From Oncomelania hupensis (lineage: Eukaryota; Mollusca; Gastropoda; Littorinimorpha; Pomatiopsidae), in contig CM072523.1 of NCBI GenBank assembly GCA_036898135.1, positions 36,294,890 through 36,358,889 on the forward strand: a stretch of 64,000 nt of DNA, written 5' to 3'. Positions 63,758 to 64,000 of the stretch are shown here, one piece after another. How positions within the stretch are numbered: position 1 is the stretch's first letter; each line of letters begins with the position of its first letter. Under the pieces are notes generated by a model, which worked only from the letters and a program-made list of their open reading frames with translations, was not told the origin of the DNA and did no database searches. The position numbers and the translations under genes were made by a program.

Positions 63758-64000
63758 AATAGGGTCCCAGATCAACTGTATGCAAAAGCTAAAACGTCAG
63801 TGAGTTCACCGCCCAATCACGCGCGTCTCTGGAGGCGAAAGAACAAGGGAAGCAAGACAGTTCACATAATACAACAGCTCATTATGAATAAGATGAAAGA
63901 GGCTCGCCGAAGTTAACATTAAGATCAACATTCTGCAGTAATCACAATTTATATATGCACATAATATTAATCGTTCATAAAATACAGGTATGATCACGAC

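Noticed and set aside
63692..63916. Gly/Pro-rich open frame
   Set aside because: Produced by G and C homopolymers inside a hAT-like MITE.

Overview
The window is animal genomic DNA: one intron-rich protein-coding gene on the + strand, set in dense transposon and satellite sequence. All introns are GT-AG, and I see no prokaryotic operons or rRNA. The protein resembles the endosomal Na+/H+ exchangers NHE6/7/9 about as closely as an invertebrate orthologue would. The tRNA- and 5S-rRNA-derived SINEs, non-LTR relics and hAT elements suggest a lophotrochozoan, probably a mollusc. That placement is inference and I cannot name a species.

Gene. Nineteen coding exons between 7489 and 49146 join without a frame break into 719 codons plus a stop. 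They carry the family landmarks: an N-terminal hydrophobic segment, a luminal loop with three N-glycosylation sequons, the FF(N)..LP..IF..GY segment, ISATDPVTVLAIF, the [12 protein letters not shown] motif with its Asn-Asp pair, [19 protein letters not shown], and a polar tail with an acidic DSDTD cluster. Exons 14 and 15, which encode a serine/glutamine-rich linker, are the least certain. Two further good splice acceptors downstream (49886 and 52255) would give very short alternative C-termini.

Layout. 1-7455: upstream flank with a foldback hairpin, a solo LTR and non-LTR retrotransposon relics, then a nearly perfect 1,755-bp tandem duplication (3946-5700 and 5701-7455) that copies the region just upstream of exon 1. 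7489-30977: exons 1-14, with introns containing hAT-like elements, SINEs, LINE relics and the first copy of a TCAAGGTCA-rich repeat. 30978-43499: two long introns around exon 15, with a three-level nest of transposons (TCAAGGTCA repeat, piggyBac-like element, tRNA SINE), a 1.9-kb TIR element, a second solo LTR, microsatellites and a 27-bp minisatellite. 43500-49146: the last four coding exons, with another TCAAGGTCA repeat split by a third solo LTR. 49147-64000: 3' UTR and flank with a diverged retrotransposon endonuclease-like fragment, more repeats and two long (AT)n tracts. I see no second host gene.

Main points of interest are the recent promoter-region duplication, seven short hAT-like elements sharing TIR logic and 5-6-bp target duplications, long repeats that spread nuclear-receptor-type half-sites, and a perfect 44-bp palindrome. 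All calls come from reading the sequence by eye; no alignment or database search was run.
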